64,000 nt of DNA, taken from the NCBI GenBank assembly GCA_037190225.1, contig JBBCJL010000009.1:124001-188000 (forward strand), read 5' to 3'. A program made the translations under genes and the position numbers. Shown here one piece after another: positions 35,728 through 42,937 of this stretch. Under the pieces are notes generated by a model, which searched no databases, was not told the origin of the DNA, and saw only the letters and a program-made list of their open reading frames with translations. The number at the start of each line of letters is the position of its first letter. Within the stretch, counting starts at the first letter, position 1. This DNA is from MKSF01 sp037190225. Lineage in GTDB: Bacteria > Bacteroidota > Bacteroidia > Chitinophagales > Chitinophagaceae.

Positions 35728-36432
35728 TCATCCATTCATTAAATCTTTTTCATCTGTTTTCAAGAGATCAGTCAAAATATTCCTGCTTGCTTCGGGGATT
35801 CTGTTAAAATCTGTTTTGAAGAACAACAAGAATAGTTTGTTTAAATAATAGACGTTTTTCTCAAAATTACTTTTCCAAATTCCAAAGTCTTGCCGTGAAA
35901 AACTGTTTGTTTTTCGAATATTTTTTTCACATTGAAAGAAAATTGGTGATTCTCCGTGTATATGTTTTGAAAAGAGCTTCCAATTCTGAAAAATTGATTG
36001 AAGCAACCTCGAAACATCAACTTTAAAGAATGGGTGTTTATTAAGATATTCACTTAATTTATCAAACTTGATTACAAAATCACCATCTTTCCATTGTTGA
36101 TATTCTATAGGATGATGTAAAAAGTATAATAGTTGAAGTGAAAGCTCAATACTACTTCTCATATGCATATGAGCCGACCTATATTGACCAAACAACGCAA
36201 GAAAAAAAGATGAGTTAATATCTTCAAATAATTCATTCAATATTAAGTCATAGTCTTTTATGCCAATAGAATTTAAAGAAAGTTTCCAGTTTTTAAAGAC
36301 TAGTGTCGCTCTGTAAGTATTGTATAGATCATCATCTGATATTTCGCTTACTGAAGAATTCCAAAAATCTTGAAAATCCTTCAAATAAAGAGGCAAATCC
36401 TTTTTAGCACTTTGAATGAATTTGTCTTTCAT
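35728..36432 (-). CDS. HEPN-like helical protein, third gene of the parA operon
   Basis: About 234 aa, all-helical, no signal or membrane segment. The central helix pair FGQYRSAHMHMRSSIELSLQ followed by LLYFLHHPIEYQQW carries an R-x4-H spacing (RSAHMH) and resembles DUF5677/HEPN-type folds, many of which are RNases or antitoxin-controlled toxins; no confident family match. The start ATG 36432 overlaps the upstream stop as ATGA, indicating translational coupling; the in-frame ATG 36456 is less likely. AT-rich. Possible effector of the operon. Confidence 0.6.
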   Translation of the reverse strand: MKDKFIQSAKKDLPLYLKDFQDFWNSSVSEISDDDLYNTYRATLVFKNWKLSLNSIGIKDYDLILNELFEDINSSFFLALFGQYRSAHMHMRSSIELSLQLLYFLHHPIEYQQWKDGDFVIKFDKLSEYLNKHPFFKVDVSRLLQSIFQNWKLFSKHIHGESPIFFQCEKNIRKTNSFSRQDFGIWKSNFEKNVYYLNKLFLLFFKTDFNRIPEASRNILTDLLKTDEKDLMNG

Positions 36433-36905
36433 ATATTTCTTAATATTTCCGCCCATTTGGCAAATGATTCAACACTTTCAATCTCTTTTTTGGACTTTTT
36501 TGAGCTTGTGTGAACTTTTTGATTTCTAATGTTAATCACGGCATTCTTTACCTTTTCCTTTAACTCTGGGGTTTCTTCGATTCTTCCAATCACTCTCCTT
36601 ATTGTAACATCTCTCGCTTCCTTTTGGTCTTTAAAACCTAATGACAATTGCTCATTTGCAAAATCCACAACATCCTTTATTCGTGGAAATGCCTTCTTGT
36701 CTTCCAAGAAAGATTTAATAATTGCTAATTTTTCTTCAAAGCTCAGATTTTGACCAAACCTAGACTGTTCAAGTTTTTGTAATTTTTGGAATGTTTTAAG
36801 GTTCTTGATAAACAACCTTAATGAGGATGTGTCTAATCCTTTTTTTTCAAACGAAGCCAAATCTTTCATCATTGACTCCAAATACTCTATATAGTTCTCA
36901 AACAT
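36429..36905 (-). CDS. unknown protein, second gene of the parA operon
   Basis: 158 aa, strongly charged and helical: LDTSSLRLFIKNLKTFQKLQ, FEEKLAIIKSFLEDKKAFPR, ARDVTIRRVIGRIEETPELK. It ends in a Lys/Ser-rich stretch (NQKVHTSSKKSKKEIESVE). It overlaps parA by 8 bp at its start and the next gene by 4 bp at its end, so three products are probably made in fixed ratio. By position it could be a ParB-like adaptor linking the ATPase to DNA or to the third protein, but no ParB signature is visible. Confidence 0.65.
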   Translation of the reverse strand: MFENYIEYLESMMKDLASFEKKGLDTSSLRLFIKNLKTFQKLQKLEQSRFGQNLSFEEKLAIIKSFLEDKKAFPRIKDVVDFANEQLSLGFKDQKEARDVTIRRVIGRIEETPELKEKVKNAVINIRNQKVHTSSKKSKKEIESVESFAKWAEILRNI

Positions 36906-37734
36906 TTTCTTCCGGTTCTAATGTTAATAAAATTTCTGAAACCAAATTCTTGTAAGCTGCAACACCGTCTGAATGCGGGTTGACAATGTATGCAGGTTTG
37001 TTAGAAGTCGCGGCTTCACTTATTCTCACTGTATCAGGTATTATAGTCTGAAACGTTTCAATTCCTTCATCTTCACACGTTTTTCTTATACTATCCATTT
37101 GTTGACTATGATTTATCGTGCCCCTTTTAACTTTCGTAAATACGACTCCAAGAAGTTCAACATTGCAGTTTGGCAATCGCTTTTTTAGTTGCTTAATTCT
37201 ATTGGTTAAAAGAGGTAAGCCAATTGAAGGATAAAACTCTGGTATCACAGGAACAATAATATAATCACTTACGACTAATGCATTTTGTGGAGCTAACATT
37301 AAATTTGGTGGGCAATCGATTAATATGTAATCGTATTTTTTCTTGCAATTTTTAAGCTGATTTTGTAGTATAATTTCTCTGCCAGCTTGACCGCTCAAAT
37401 CTAAATCAAGGAAAGTTAATTCGATATGAGAAGGAATTAAGTCGAGACCATTAATACCGCATACATTTTCTACAATTGCATTATTGATGTCATATTCTTC
37501 TTCTCGGGAAGAAAAACCTTTATTCATTCCCAAAACATCTGCTATTGTAGCATTATCTTTTAATTTTTCCCAAGTTTCAATTCCCATCAATGAGAAGGTT
37601 GCATTGGTCTGTGGGTCGAGGTCAATAATCAATACATTCTTATTGTGCTCTTTTGCAAGAATAGAGGCAATTTCAACTACGGTTGTAGTCTTTGCAACCC
37701 CTCCTTTCATATTTATGAATGATATTATTGTCAT
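36898..37734 (-). CDS. ParA-family ATPase
   Basis: 278 aa. Deviant Walker A KGGVAKTTT (residues about 10-18), A' motif LIIDLDPQTNATFSL, Walker B YDYILIDCPPNLMLA. The start is ATG 37734 (MTIISFINMKGG); an upstream TTG at 37770 would extend into the conserved upstream block. Chromosomal or plasmid ParA proteins normally work with ParB and a parS site; here two unrelated small proteins overlap it instead, and a 52-nt palindrome and a block shared with hamA lie upstream. AT-rich. It may be a plasmid-derived remnant or a defence module. Confidence 0.85.
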   Translation of the reverse strand: MTIISFINMKGGVAKTTTVVEIASILAKEHNKNVLIIDLDPQTNATFSLMGIETWEKLKDNATIADVLGMNKGFSSREEEYDINNAIVENVCGINGLDLIPSHIELTFLDLDLSGQAGREIILQNQLKNCKKKYDYILIDCPPNLMLAPQNALVVSDYIIVPVIPEFYPSIGLPLLTNRIKQLKKRLPNCNVELLGVVFTKVKRGTINHSQQMDSIRKTCEDEGIETFQTIIPDTVRISEAATSNKPAYIVNPHSDGVAAYKNLVSEILLTLEPEENV

Positions 37735-37761
37735 AGTTTCTGTTTTTTTAATATTAGTGCC

Positions 37762-37885
37762 AACTCGCAAATAAGCGAAACTTTAAACGGTTATAATTGG
37801 TTACAAACTGCCTCTGTTAAACTAATCATAAGTCAGTAGCAAACTTATAAAATATATTTAAATTAAAAAATGCGTATAAATACGC
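37762..37885 (-). promoter_or_regulatory. conserved upstream block of the parA operon, shared with hamA
   Basis: 37762-37806 equals 33858-33902 at 40 of 45 positions, and 37841-37885 resembles 33913-33956. It contains TCGC-AAATAA-GCGA, a 4-bp inverted repeat with a 6-bp spacer, just 28 bp before ATG 37734. An operator or shared promoter is the simplest reading. Confidence 0.6.
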
Positions 37886-37904
37886 ATTTTTTAATTTAAA
37901 TATA
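37853..37904. repeat. 52-nt perfect palindrome upstream of parA
   Basis: 25-bp arms with centre AA: inner part AAAAAATGCGTAT / ATACGCATTTTTT, outer part TATATTTAAATT / AATTTAAATATA. It stands between the divergent parA operon and the 254-aa gene (gap 37735-38049). It could be a bidirectional terminator/insulator, or a parS-like or regulator binding site. The hamA counterpart is only partly palindromic. Confidence 0.75.
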
Positions 37905-38049
37905 AGCGTACCTACCCCGAAAGCTGCTCCCATAAACATTATTTATTTCTTAATAACAAAATAGCCTGTAATATTTATATTAAGTATTCGTTATATTAAA
38001 AGTAACGTTACTATAACAATATTTCTTCACCCTTTAAAACTTACAGACT

Positions 38050-38814
38050 ATGGCAAGCAGATTTGAAACAGGACATTTTATCAACCTGTCCAACTTCGGA
38101 ACCCTCCTGACCTACCTGGCTACCCAGCCGGCCTACCTGCCGGATGCGGCCGAGCTGAAACCGGCTGCGCTGGAACAATACCGGCAGGAAGTACAGACCG
38201 CTACCAATACGCTCATCACGGAAGCGGCAGCGCTGCAGCAGGCGGTGAACAACAGGCAACAGCTCTTTGAGCAGATGCGAAAGCTGGCACGCCGCCTGAT
38301 GCGCTACCTGGAGGCCAACAGCACCGACCACGAGGCCGTCAGGGACATCGCCACCCACTACCGGCTGCTCTCCGCCCGGCCGGTGTCCCGCAGGATCATT
38401 GTGAACGAGGACGGTACGGTCAGCGAAAAGACCTATTCCGGCAGCCGTCTCAGCTTCCATTCCATGGCAGAGAATTTCCAGAAAATGGTGGAACGCATTG
38501 CCACCATGCCCCATTATGCGCCGGCAGATATCAGGATCAGCCTCCCGGCCCTGCAGGCCAGGTACGAGGAGCTGCATACTACCAACAGCGAGGTGAATAC
38601 GCAATACCAGGCGGTGCACAACGCGCGCCACCACAGGGACCAGCTGATGTACCAAAAAGACACCGGGCTGGTGGACCTGGCACGCAGGGTAAAGAAGTAC
38701 CTGCAATATAAGTACGGCCCGGCATCGGACCAATACCATTATGCCAATTCGATCCGGTTTACCAGGAAGCAGCTCCGTACCGGGGAGCTTATAGAAGACG
38801 AACCGGAACCATAA
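38050..38814 (+). CDS. coiled-coil protein of unknown function
   Basis: 254 aa, no signal peptide. Long helical segments rich in Gln, Ala and Arg (ALQQAVNNRQQLFEQMRKLA; YEELHTTNSEVNTQYQAVHN) and a central RRIIVNEDGTVSEKTYSGSR suggest an elongated coiled-coil protein. No family recognised. It is GC-rich with host-like codons, in contrast to the genes just before it. A 262-codon antisense frame spans it and is judged a shadow. A terminator follows at 38869. Confidence 0.7.
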   Translation: MASRFETGHFINLSNFGTLLTYLATQPAYLPDAAELKPAALEQYRQEVQTATNTLITEAAALQQAVNNRQQLFEQMRKLARRLMRYLEANSTDHEAVRDIATHYRLLSARPVSRRIIVNEDGTVSEKTYSGSRLSFHSMAENFQKMVERIATMPHYAPADIRISLPALQARYEELHTTNSEVNTQYQAVHNARHHRDQLMYQKDTGLVDLARRVKKYLQYKYGPASDQYHYANSIRFTRKQLRTGELIEDEPEP

Positions 38815-38868
38815 CCTTTTAATCTCCACAATCCCGAAAGGTTATGAAAACACAAGCCCCCCGATAGC

Positions 38869-38906
38869 AGGCCTATACCAGCAGTATGCAGCGTATAGGC
38901 CTTTTT
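38869..38906 (+). terminator. terminator after the 254-aa gene
   Basis: Stem AGGCCTATAC (38869-38878) / GTATAGGCCT (38893-38902), 14-nt loop, then TTTT. Confidence 0.75.
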
Positions 38907-39088
38907 GATGCGCCAGGGTGCAGCCTGCTCCTGCTGTTACTTTGTCCCCTTGCCGCTTCCGGCGGCAGGGTGGGCGCCCGCCCCGGTAAACCCGGTGTCC
39001 TGCCGCGCAACTTTGACTTCCCGCAACCGTACCTGCCGTAAGCCGGTAAGCATCTCCGGATCTTCCGGTATCACCCTCTTATATTGTT

Positions 39089-39340
39089 ATGTAACCTTGT
39101 ACCATGAGCATGCAACCTTGCACGCTGCGTATCGAACCTTGCGTGATGTGCATCGAACCTTGCGTGATGTGCATCGAACCTTGCGTGATGTGCATCGAAC
39201 CTTGCGTGATGTGTATCGAACCTTGCGTGATGTGTATCGAACCTTGCGTGATGTGCATCGAACCTTGCGTGATGTGTGTCGAACCTTGCGCGATGTGCGT
39301 CATACCTCGCACGATGTGTATCGAATTTTGCCCGGTACCG
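39089..39340. repeat. 21-bp minisatellite, 12 units
   Basis: AACCTTG recurs exactly every 21 bp at 39093, 39114, 39135 and so on to 39282, with decayed units at 39303 and 39324. Eight central units are nearly identical (AACCTTGCGTGATGTGCATCG type). All frames through it are open. In one frame (ATG 39104 to TAA 39364, 86 aa) it encodes IEPCVMC heptads, and most unit-to-unit changes there are silent TGC/TGT Cys codons. No spacers, so not CRISPR. The gap 38815-39693 holds this array, a terminator and a dispersed repeat. Confidence 0.85.
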
Positions 39341-39505
39341 GTCGCTGCCGGTACCCTGCTTTAATTGATCCTTTTGAATATTTTTCGTTGAAAAAGGGAT
39401 TTTTGAAACAGACGGAGAGGTTATGAGCAGGACTAACCGGATATTGCAAAGGAAAAATATCCGGGTGCTTTTTTACAACAGGTAGTTGATAATATTTTTA
39501 ACCGG

Positions 39506-39693
39506 CTATCTATATATAGGCAATAAAGTCATTATAAGTTATACATTGTTGTAAGAGATCCCTCACATCCATTCGGAATGACCGGCACCCTCAGTTCCTT
39601 TATAGCTAAAGGGGTATCTGAGCCTCATAAAGGACACTGCTCAGCGAGGCGTATGTGTGATAAAAGCTTGTTGCCTGTAAGCAGATAGTCGCT
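39506..39693. repeat. dispersed intergenic repeat, longest copy
   Basis: CTATCTATATATAGGCAATA at the start, GAGATCCCTCACATCCATTC, a middle AAAGGACACTGCTCAGCGAG and the end GTAAGCAGATAGTCGCTT. Matches 25018-25163 and 29595-29689. It runs up to the tilS stop codon, so it marks the tilS-side edge of the island. Confidence 0.7.
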
Positions 39694-41031
39694 TTAAAAA
39701 ATACTGAACACAGCGATATTCCGTGTGGCCGCTGTAACCCTGAACCTTTCATCCATCCTCAGGCCTATCACCCATATTATCTTTTTATTGCTTTCCACCA
39801 CCCATATCTTTTCCTTTTCGTGCTGCGGCAGCTTGCTGTCCTTAAGCAGCTTGCTTACCTTTTTCTTTTTCATATCCATGCCTATAGGGTAGAAATAATC
39901 GCCGGTCCGGTAGGGTCTCAGGATAAGAGGCCATTCCAGCCTGTCCATATCCGCAGAGATGCTGTGAGGTTCCCTGTCCCGGACAGCCTGCGCCTCCGTT
40001 GGGCCGGAAACCCGGAGCGTACCGTTGGCATAAGGATATTCCCGGCCGTCCGCATTTTCTATGATGATGCAGTCGCTTGCAGTGGTCTGTACCGGGGTAA
40101 TGATCAGGAAATCCCGGTTCTTGAGGATCCGGTAGGTATCGCTGACCACCATTTTACCCGTATGGGCGTCCGGGAGCGCGATAATGTCTGTCATCTGCGA
40201 TGCGCTGAACCCGAACCCTTTGACCATTTCATACAGCAGCGTGGCATAGCCCGGCTGCCTGTACAGCTTATTGATGCTGATATAATGATCATTGCCCCTG
40301 GGTTCCAGCAGCCTGGAAAGCGTTTTGTCCAGCTCCTTACGGGCAAGCTGCTCTATATCCCCGAGCCGTTGTGAGGTCTTATAGATACCGTCCACCGACT
40401 GCGGCAGGATAGCCTTCATAGCGGGCAGCAGGTGGTGCCGGATCTTATTCCTTAAGTAATCATCCTTTTTATTGCTGCTGTCTTCCCGCCAGCTGCAGCT
40501 ATGCGCCCGGAGTATCTCCAGCAGCTGCGCCTTTTCCAGGCTCAGCAGCGGCCTTATGATGCGCTGCTGGACCGGCAGGATGCCGTGCATGCCGGCGATG
40601 CCGGTGCCCCGCATCAGGTTCATAAGCACCGTTTCCGCCACATCGTCCTTATGGTGGGCGGTGGCTATATAATCATAATCCAGTTCCTGTCTTAATGCTT
40701 CAAACCAGTCATACCGCAGCCTGCGGCAGGTATCCTGCAGGTTGCCGCCTTCCTTTTCCAGGACTCCCCGGGTATCGAACCGCTCTACGTAAAAGGGGAT
40801 ATGGTACTCCGCTGCCCAGGCGGCCACAAAACGCTCATCTTCATGGCTCTCTTCTCCCCGCAGCCCGAAATTGCAGTGGGCAATGACAAATGAAATATCC
40901 AGGTGCTTCAGCACATAGCACAGGGCCATGCTGTCCGCACCGCCGCTCACTGCCGCGATTACCCGTTTATCCTGCCAGTGAAAGGAAGCAAAGACTCTTT
41001 TTAGCTGGTCATATAATGCATGTGGAATCAT
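39694..41031 (-). CDS. tilS: tRNA(Ile)-lysidine synthetase
   Basis: 445 aa. Converts C34 of tRNA-Ile(CAU) to lysidine with ATP and lysine. PP-loop VSGGADSMALCYVL at about 26-39; HCNFGLRGEESHEDE; the zinc-free TilS core YDYIATAHHKDDVAETVLMN, LMRGTGIAGMHGI; and the C-terminal domain with ILRPYRTGDYFYPIGMDMKK and KVSKLLKDSKLPQHEKEKIW. It is complete and normal in length. Its final 42 bp are duplicated at 30549-30590, the far edge of the accessory island. Confidence 0.95.
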   Translation of the reverse strand: MIPHALYDQLKRVFASFHWQDKRVIAAVSGGADSMALCYVLKHLDISFVIAHCNFGLRGEESHEDERFVAAWAAEYHIPFYVERFDTRGVLEKEGGNLQDTCRRLRYDWFEALRQELDYDYIATAHHKDDVAETVLMNLMRGTGIAGMHGILPVQQRIIRPLLSLEKAQLLEILRAHSCSWREDSSNKKDDYLRNKIRHHLLPAMKAILPQSVDGIYKTSQRLGDIEQLARKELDKTLSRLLEPRGNDHYISINKLYRQPGYATLLYEMVKGFGFSASQMTDIIALPDAHTGKMVVSDTYRILKNRDFLIITPVQTTASDCIIIENADGREYPYANGTLRVSGPTEAQAVRDREPHSISADMDRLEWPLILRPYRTGDYFYPIGMDMKKKKVSKLLKDSKLPQHEKEKIWVVESNKKIIWVIGLRMDERFRVTAATRNIAVFSIF

Positions 41032-41084
41032 GCCGCAAAGTTAGTGCAATTCATGGCTCCCGGCAGAAGGATGGGCATAAAATA

Positions 41085-41112
41085 ACCCCATACGCCGGCA
41101 GGCGTATGGGGT
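41085..41112 (-). terminator. terminator of the nitroreductase gene
   Basis: Perfect 12-bp stem ACCCCATACGCC / GGCGTATGGGGT with a 4-nt loop; on the minus strand it is followed by TTATTTTAT. Confidence 0.75.
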
Positions 41113-41218
41113 GTTCCGGTAAGGACCCTACAGTTATAGCTTGAATGCTTAATAGTTCCCGGAAGCTGTCCCTGGATAATTCCTGTCCGGCGGACGTTTT
41201 ACCGGCATAGGGCTGTGC

Positions 41219-41848
41219 TTATCTTTCGATAATGAAATCTTCTTTTTCCGTTCTTACTTTTTCCAGGTTCACCAGCCAGTCATTGGCCGCATCCCGGTAG
41301 CCCAGCGCCAGGATAGTGGCAGACCGGAGGCCGGCCTTATCCAGCTCCAGCAGCTTGTCCAGCGCGGCGTTATCAAAGCCTTCCATAGGCGTGCTATCCA
41401 CTTCCTGCATAGCCGCCGCAACAATGGCAGCGGAGAATGCAATGTAGGATTGCTTGGCCGCATGTGCCGCCTGCTGCTCTTCTGTGAGCGTGGCAAGCTG
41501 TGCCTTTAAGCCGTTCTTATAATCATCGGTTGTACCGGGCGGTAAGCCTCTTTTGGCGTTCATCAGCTCAAAAGCGCTGTCGATCCGCTCATCGGTATAT
41601 TTATCCCAGGCTGCGAAGATGAGCAGGTGAGAGGCATCCGTTATCTGGCTCTGTCCGTAGGCTATGGGCTGTATCCTGGCTTTCAGCTCCGGGTCGGTTA
41701 CCACGATCACCCGGAAAGGCTGCAGGCCTGATGAGGTCGGGGCCAGGCGTGCGGCTTCGAGAATGGTTGCAACCTTGTCTGCTGCCACAGGCATACCGTT
41801 CATTTTTTTGGTGGCATATCTCCATTGGAGCGCTTCTATTATTTCCAT
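41219..41848 (-). CDS. nitroreductase-family NAD(P)H-dependent oxidoreductase
   Basis: 209 aa FMN-binding enzyme of the NfsB/YdgI type. FMN-contact N-terminus RYATKKMNGMPVA, then LAPTSSGLQPFRVIVVTDPE (typical SS.Q.w motif), SHLLIFAAWDKYTDER and a C-terminal ATILALGYRDAANDWL. Reduces nitro or quinone compounds; physiological substrate unknown. It has its own promoter and terminator. It was probably next to the M17 aminopeptidase gene before the 2-kb insert. Confidence 0.9.
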   Translation of the reverse strand: MEIIEALQWRYATKKMNGMPVAADKVATILEAARLAPTSSGLQPFRVIVVTDPELKARIQPIAYGQSQITDASHLLIFAAWDKYTDERIDSAFELMNAKRGLPPGTTDDYKNGLKAQLATLTEEQQAAHAAKQSYIAFSAAIVAAAMQEVDSTPMEGFDNAALDKLLELDKAGLRSATILALGYRDAANDWLVNLEKVRTEKEDFIIER

Positions 41849-41885
41849 CTTTTGTATATAAATGCTGGTAAAAAATTTAACGTTA

Positions 41886-41919
41886 CAAAAGTAGGGAATC
41901 TAATAATTGTATGTACAAT
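41886..41919 (-). promoter_or_regulatory. promoter of the nitroreductase gene
   Basis: Minus strand: ATTG (41919-41916), 22-nt spacer, TACTTTTG (41893-41886), about 38 nt before the ATG at 41848. A full -7 match, a partial -33. Confidence 0.55.
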
Positions 41920-41945
41920 GATTGGGTTCAATTTTACTTATATAC

Positions 41946-41974
41946 CTATAAGCTTTTGTAATGCAGCAGGAAAT
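41946..41974 (-). pseudogene. duplicated 3' end of the M17 aminopeptidase gene
   Basis: 29 bp equal to the last 29 bp of the aminopeptidase gene (43945-43973) with one mismatch; in frame it reads NFLLHYKSL and TAG, against DFLLHYKSL and TAG. Weaker similarity continues for about 20 bp inward (GCCCGAAG). It marks the distal edge of a 2-kb insert with the DUF5694 and AraC genes. Confidence 0.75.
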
Positions 41975-42025
41975 TGGCCCCTCTTGCTCTGCCCGAAGGA
42001 AGCGCCGCCTGGGTAATGATATTAT

Positions 42026-42871
42026 CTATTTCAGGATATCGGTAAGCTCTACTGCTTTAAAGTTTTCATCCAGGTCTATAAAATGCCTGAACAGCGCGAT
42101 ATGGCTTGCTCCCAGGATAACAACGATCCGCTTATCCTGCTTTTCGCTGATTTTCTGCACCAGTGAGTACATTAAGAGGTTGCGTTTATACCAGTTGGCC
42201 ACCAGATTTGCTCCTGTAAAATCATCATATCGCCCGGCACGGTTGAACAGGCTGATGTAAGAGCCGAGATCCAAATCCCTTTGGGACTGGGTATTGCACT
42301 GGATAAGCAAATCCCTCAGGCTGTATTTTTGCCTGCTGGCATTGTCAATGGATTCAAACTCTTTAATCCTGCTGAAGATCTTCTCCTTCAGCTCATTTTG
42401 CTGTGCCTGCTCCATAGCTATCAGAAGGCTGTCGAATGGGAAAGGTGTAGCAATATCTATACCATATACTTTTTCCAGCCTGTTTGATTTAGCGATCCTG
42501 AAACCCAGCTGAAAAATTTCATTCTCTTTAAAAAAGCTGTTGCCGGGATATTTTTTACTTACATAATCGAAGTATTGATCGTGCAGGTACAGGTCATAGA
42601 GCGTGTCCAGCCCGGACTGCTCATCATAGTCCCACTCCACGAATATTTTATCCGGGGCAAAGCTCCTGATGGACGCATTGATCTGATGCAGCTCCGCCTG
42701 TGCTGCTGCTGTCATAACATCGAATTTGTCTGCCCGGACAAGGTCGGCGCCCGGATTGTTGAAATGGAACACGCCTATCAAAAGTATTTCTTTCGGATTC
42801 TTTTTCTGCGCGTATGTGATAGTTGAAAAGCATAGCAATATCGCTATATAAAGGAATCTGTTCGGTCTCAT
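42026..42871 (-). CDS. DUF5694 domain secreted protein
   Basis: 281 aa. Signal peptide (FLYIAILLCFSTITYA), then the DUF5694 domain: ILLIGVFHFNNPGADLVRAD, KIFVEWDYDEQSGLDTLYDL, ERVYGIDIATPFPF-like and RIVVILGASHIALFRHFIDL. The H-containing strands recall TraB/GumN-type hydrolases; the activity is unproven. ATG 42871 (MRPNRF) is used; an upstream TTG at 42925 would precede the signal peptide. It follows the AraC regulator by 66 bp on the same strand and may be its target. Confidence 0.8.
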   Translation of the reverse strand: MRPNRFLYIAILLCFSTITYAQKKNPKEILLIGVFHFNNPGADLVRADKFDVMTAAAQAELHQINASIRSFAPDKIFVEWDYDEQSGLDTLYDLYLHDQYFDYVSKKYPGNSFFKENEIFQLGFRIAKSNRLEKVYGIDIATPFPFDSLLIAMEQAQQNELKEKIFSRIKEFESIDNASRQKYSLRDLLIQCNTQSQRDLDLGSYISLFNRAGRYDDFTGANLVANWYKRNLLMYSLVQKISEKQDKRIVVILGASHIALFRHFIDLDENFKAVELTDILK

Positions 42872-42937
42872 TTGCTTTGTTTTAGGGACAAAGAACGATA
42901 AATGATCCCGAACAGAATTGTACAAATGTAAACCATC

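Noticed and set aside
36898..37734. Classical plasmid partition locus (parA-parB-parS)
   Set aside because: The overlapping genes lack a ParB signature and no replication gene is nearby; the palindrome alone is not enough to call parS.
38041..38829. 262-codon antisense frame opposite the 254-aa gene
   Set aside because: The plus-strand frame has the better start region, a terminator after it and a plausible coiled-coil composition; the minus frame is Gly/Arg/His-rich as shadows are.
39089..39340. Possible CRISPR array
   Set aside because: Units of 21 bp are contiguous with no unique spacers, and no cas genes are present; it is a tandem repeat.
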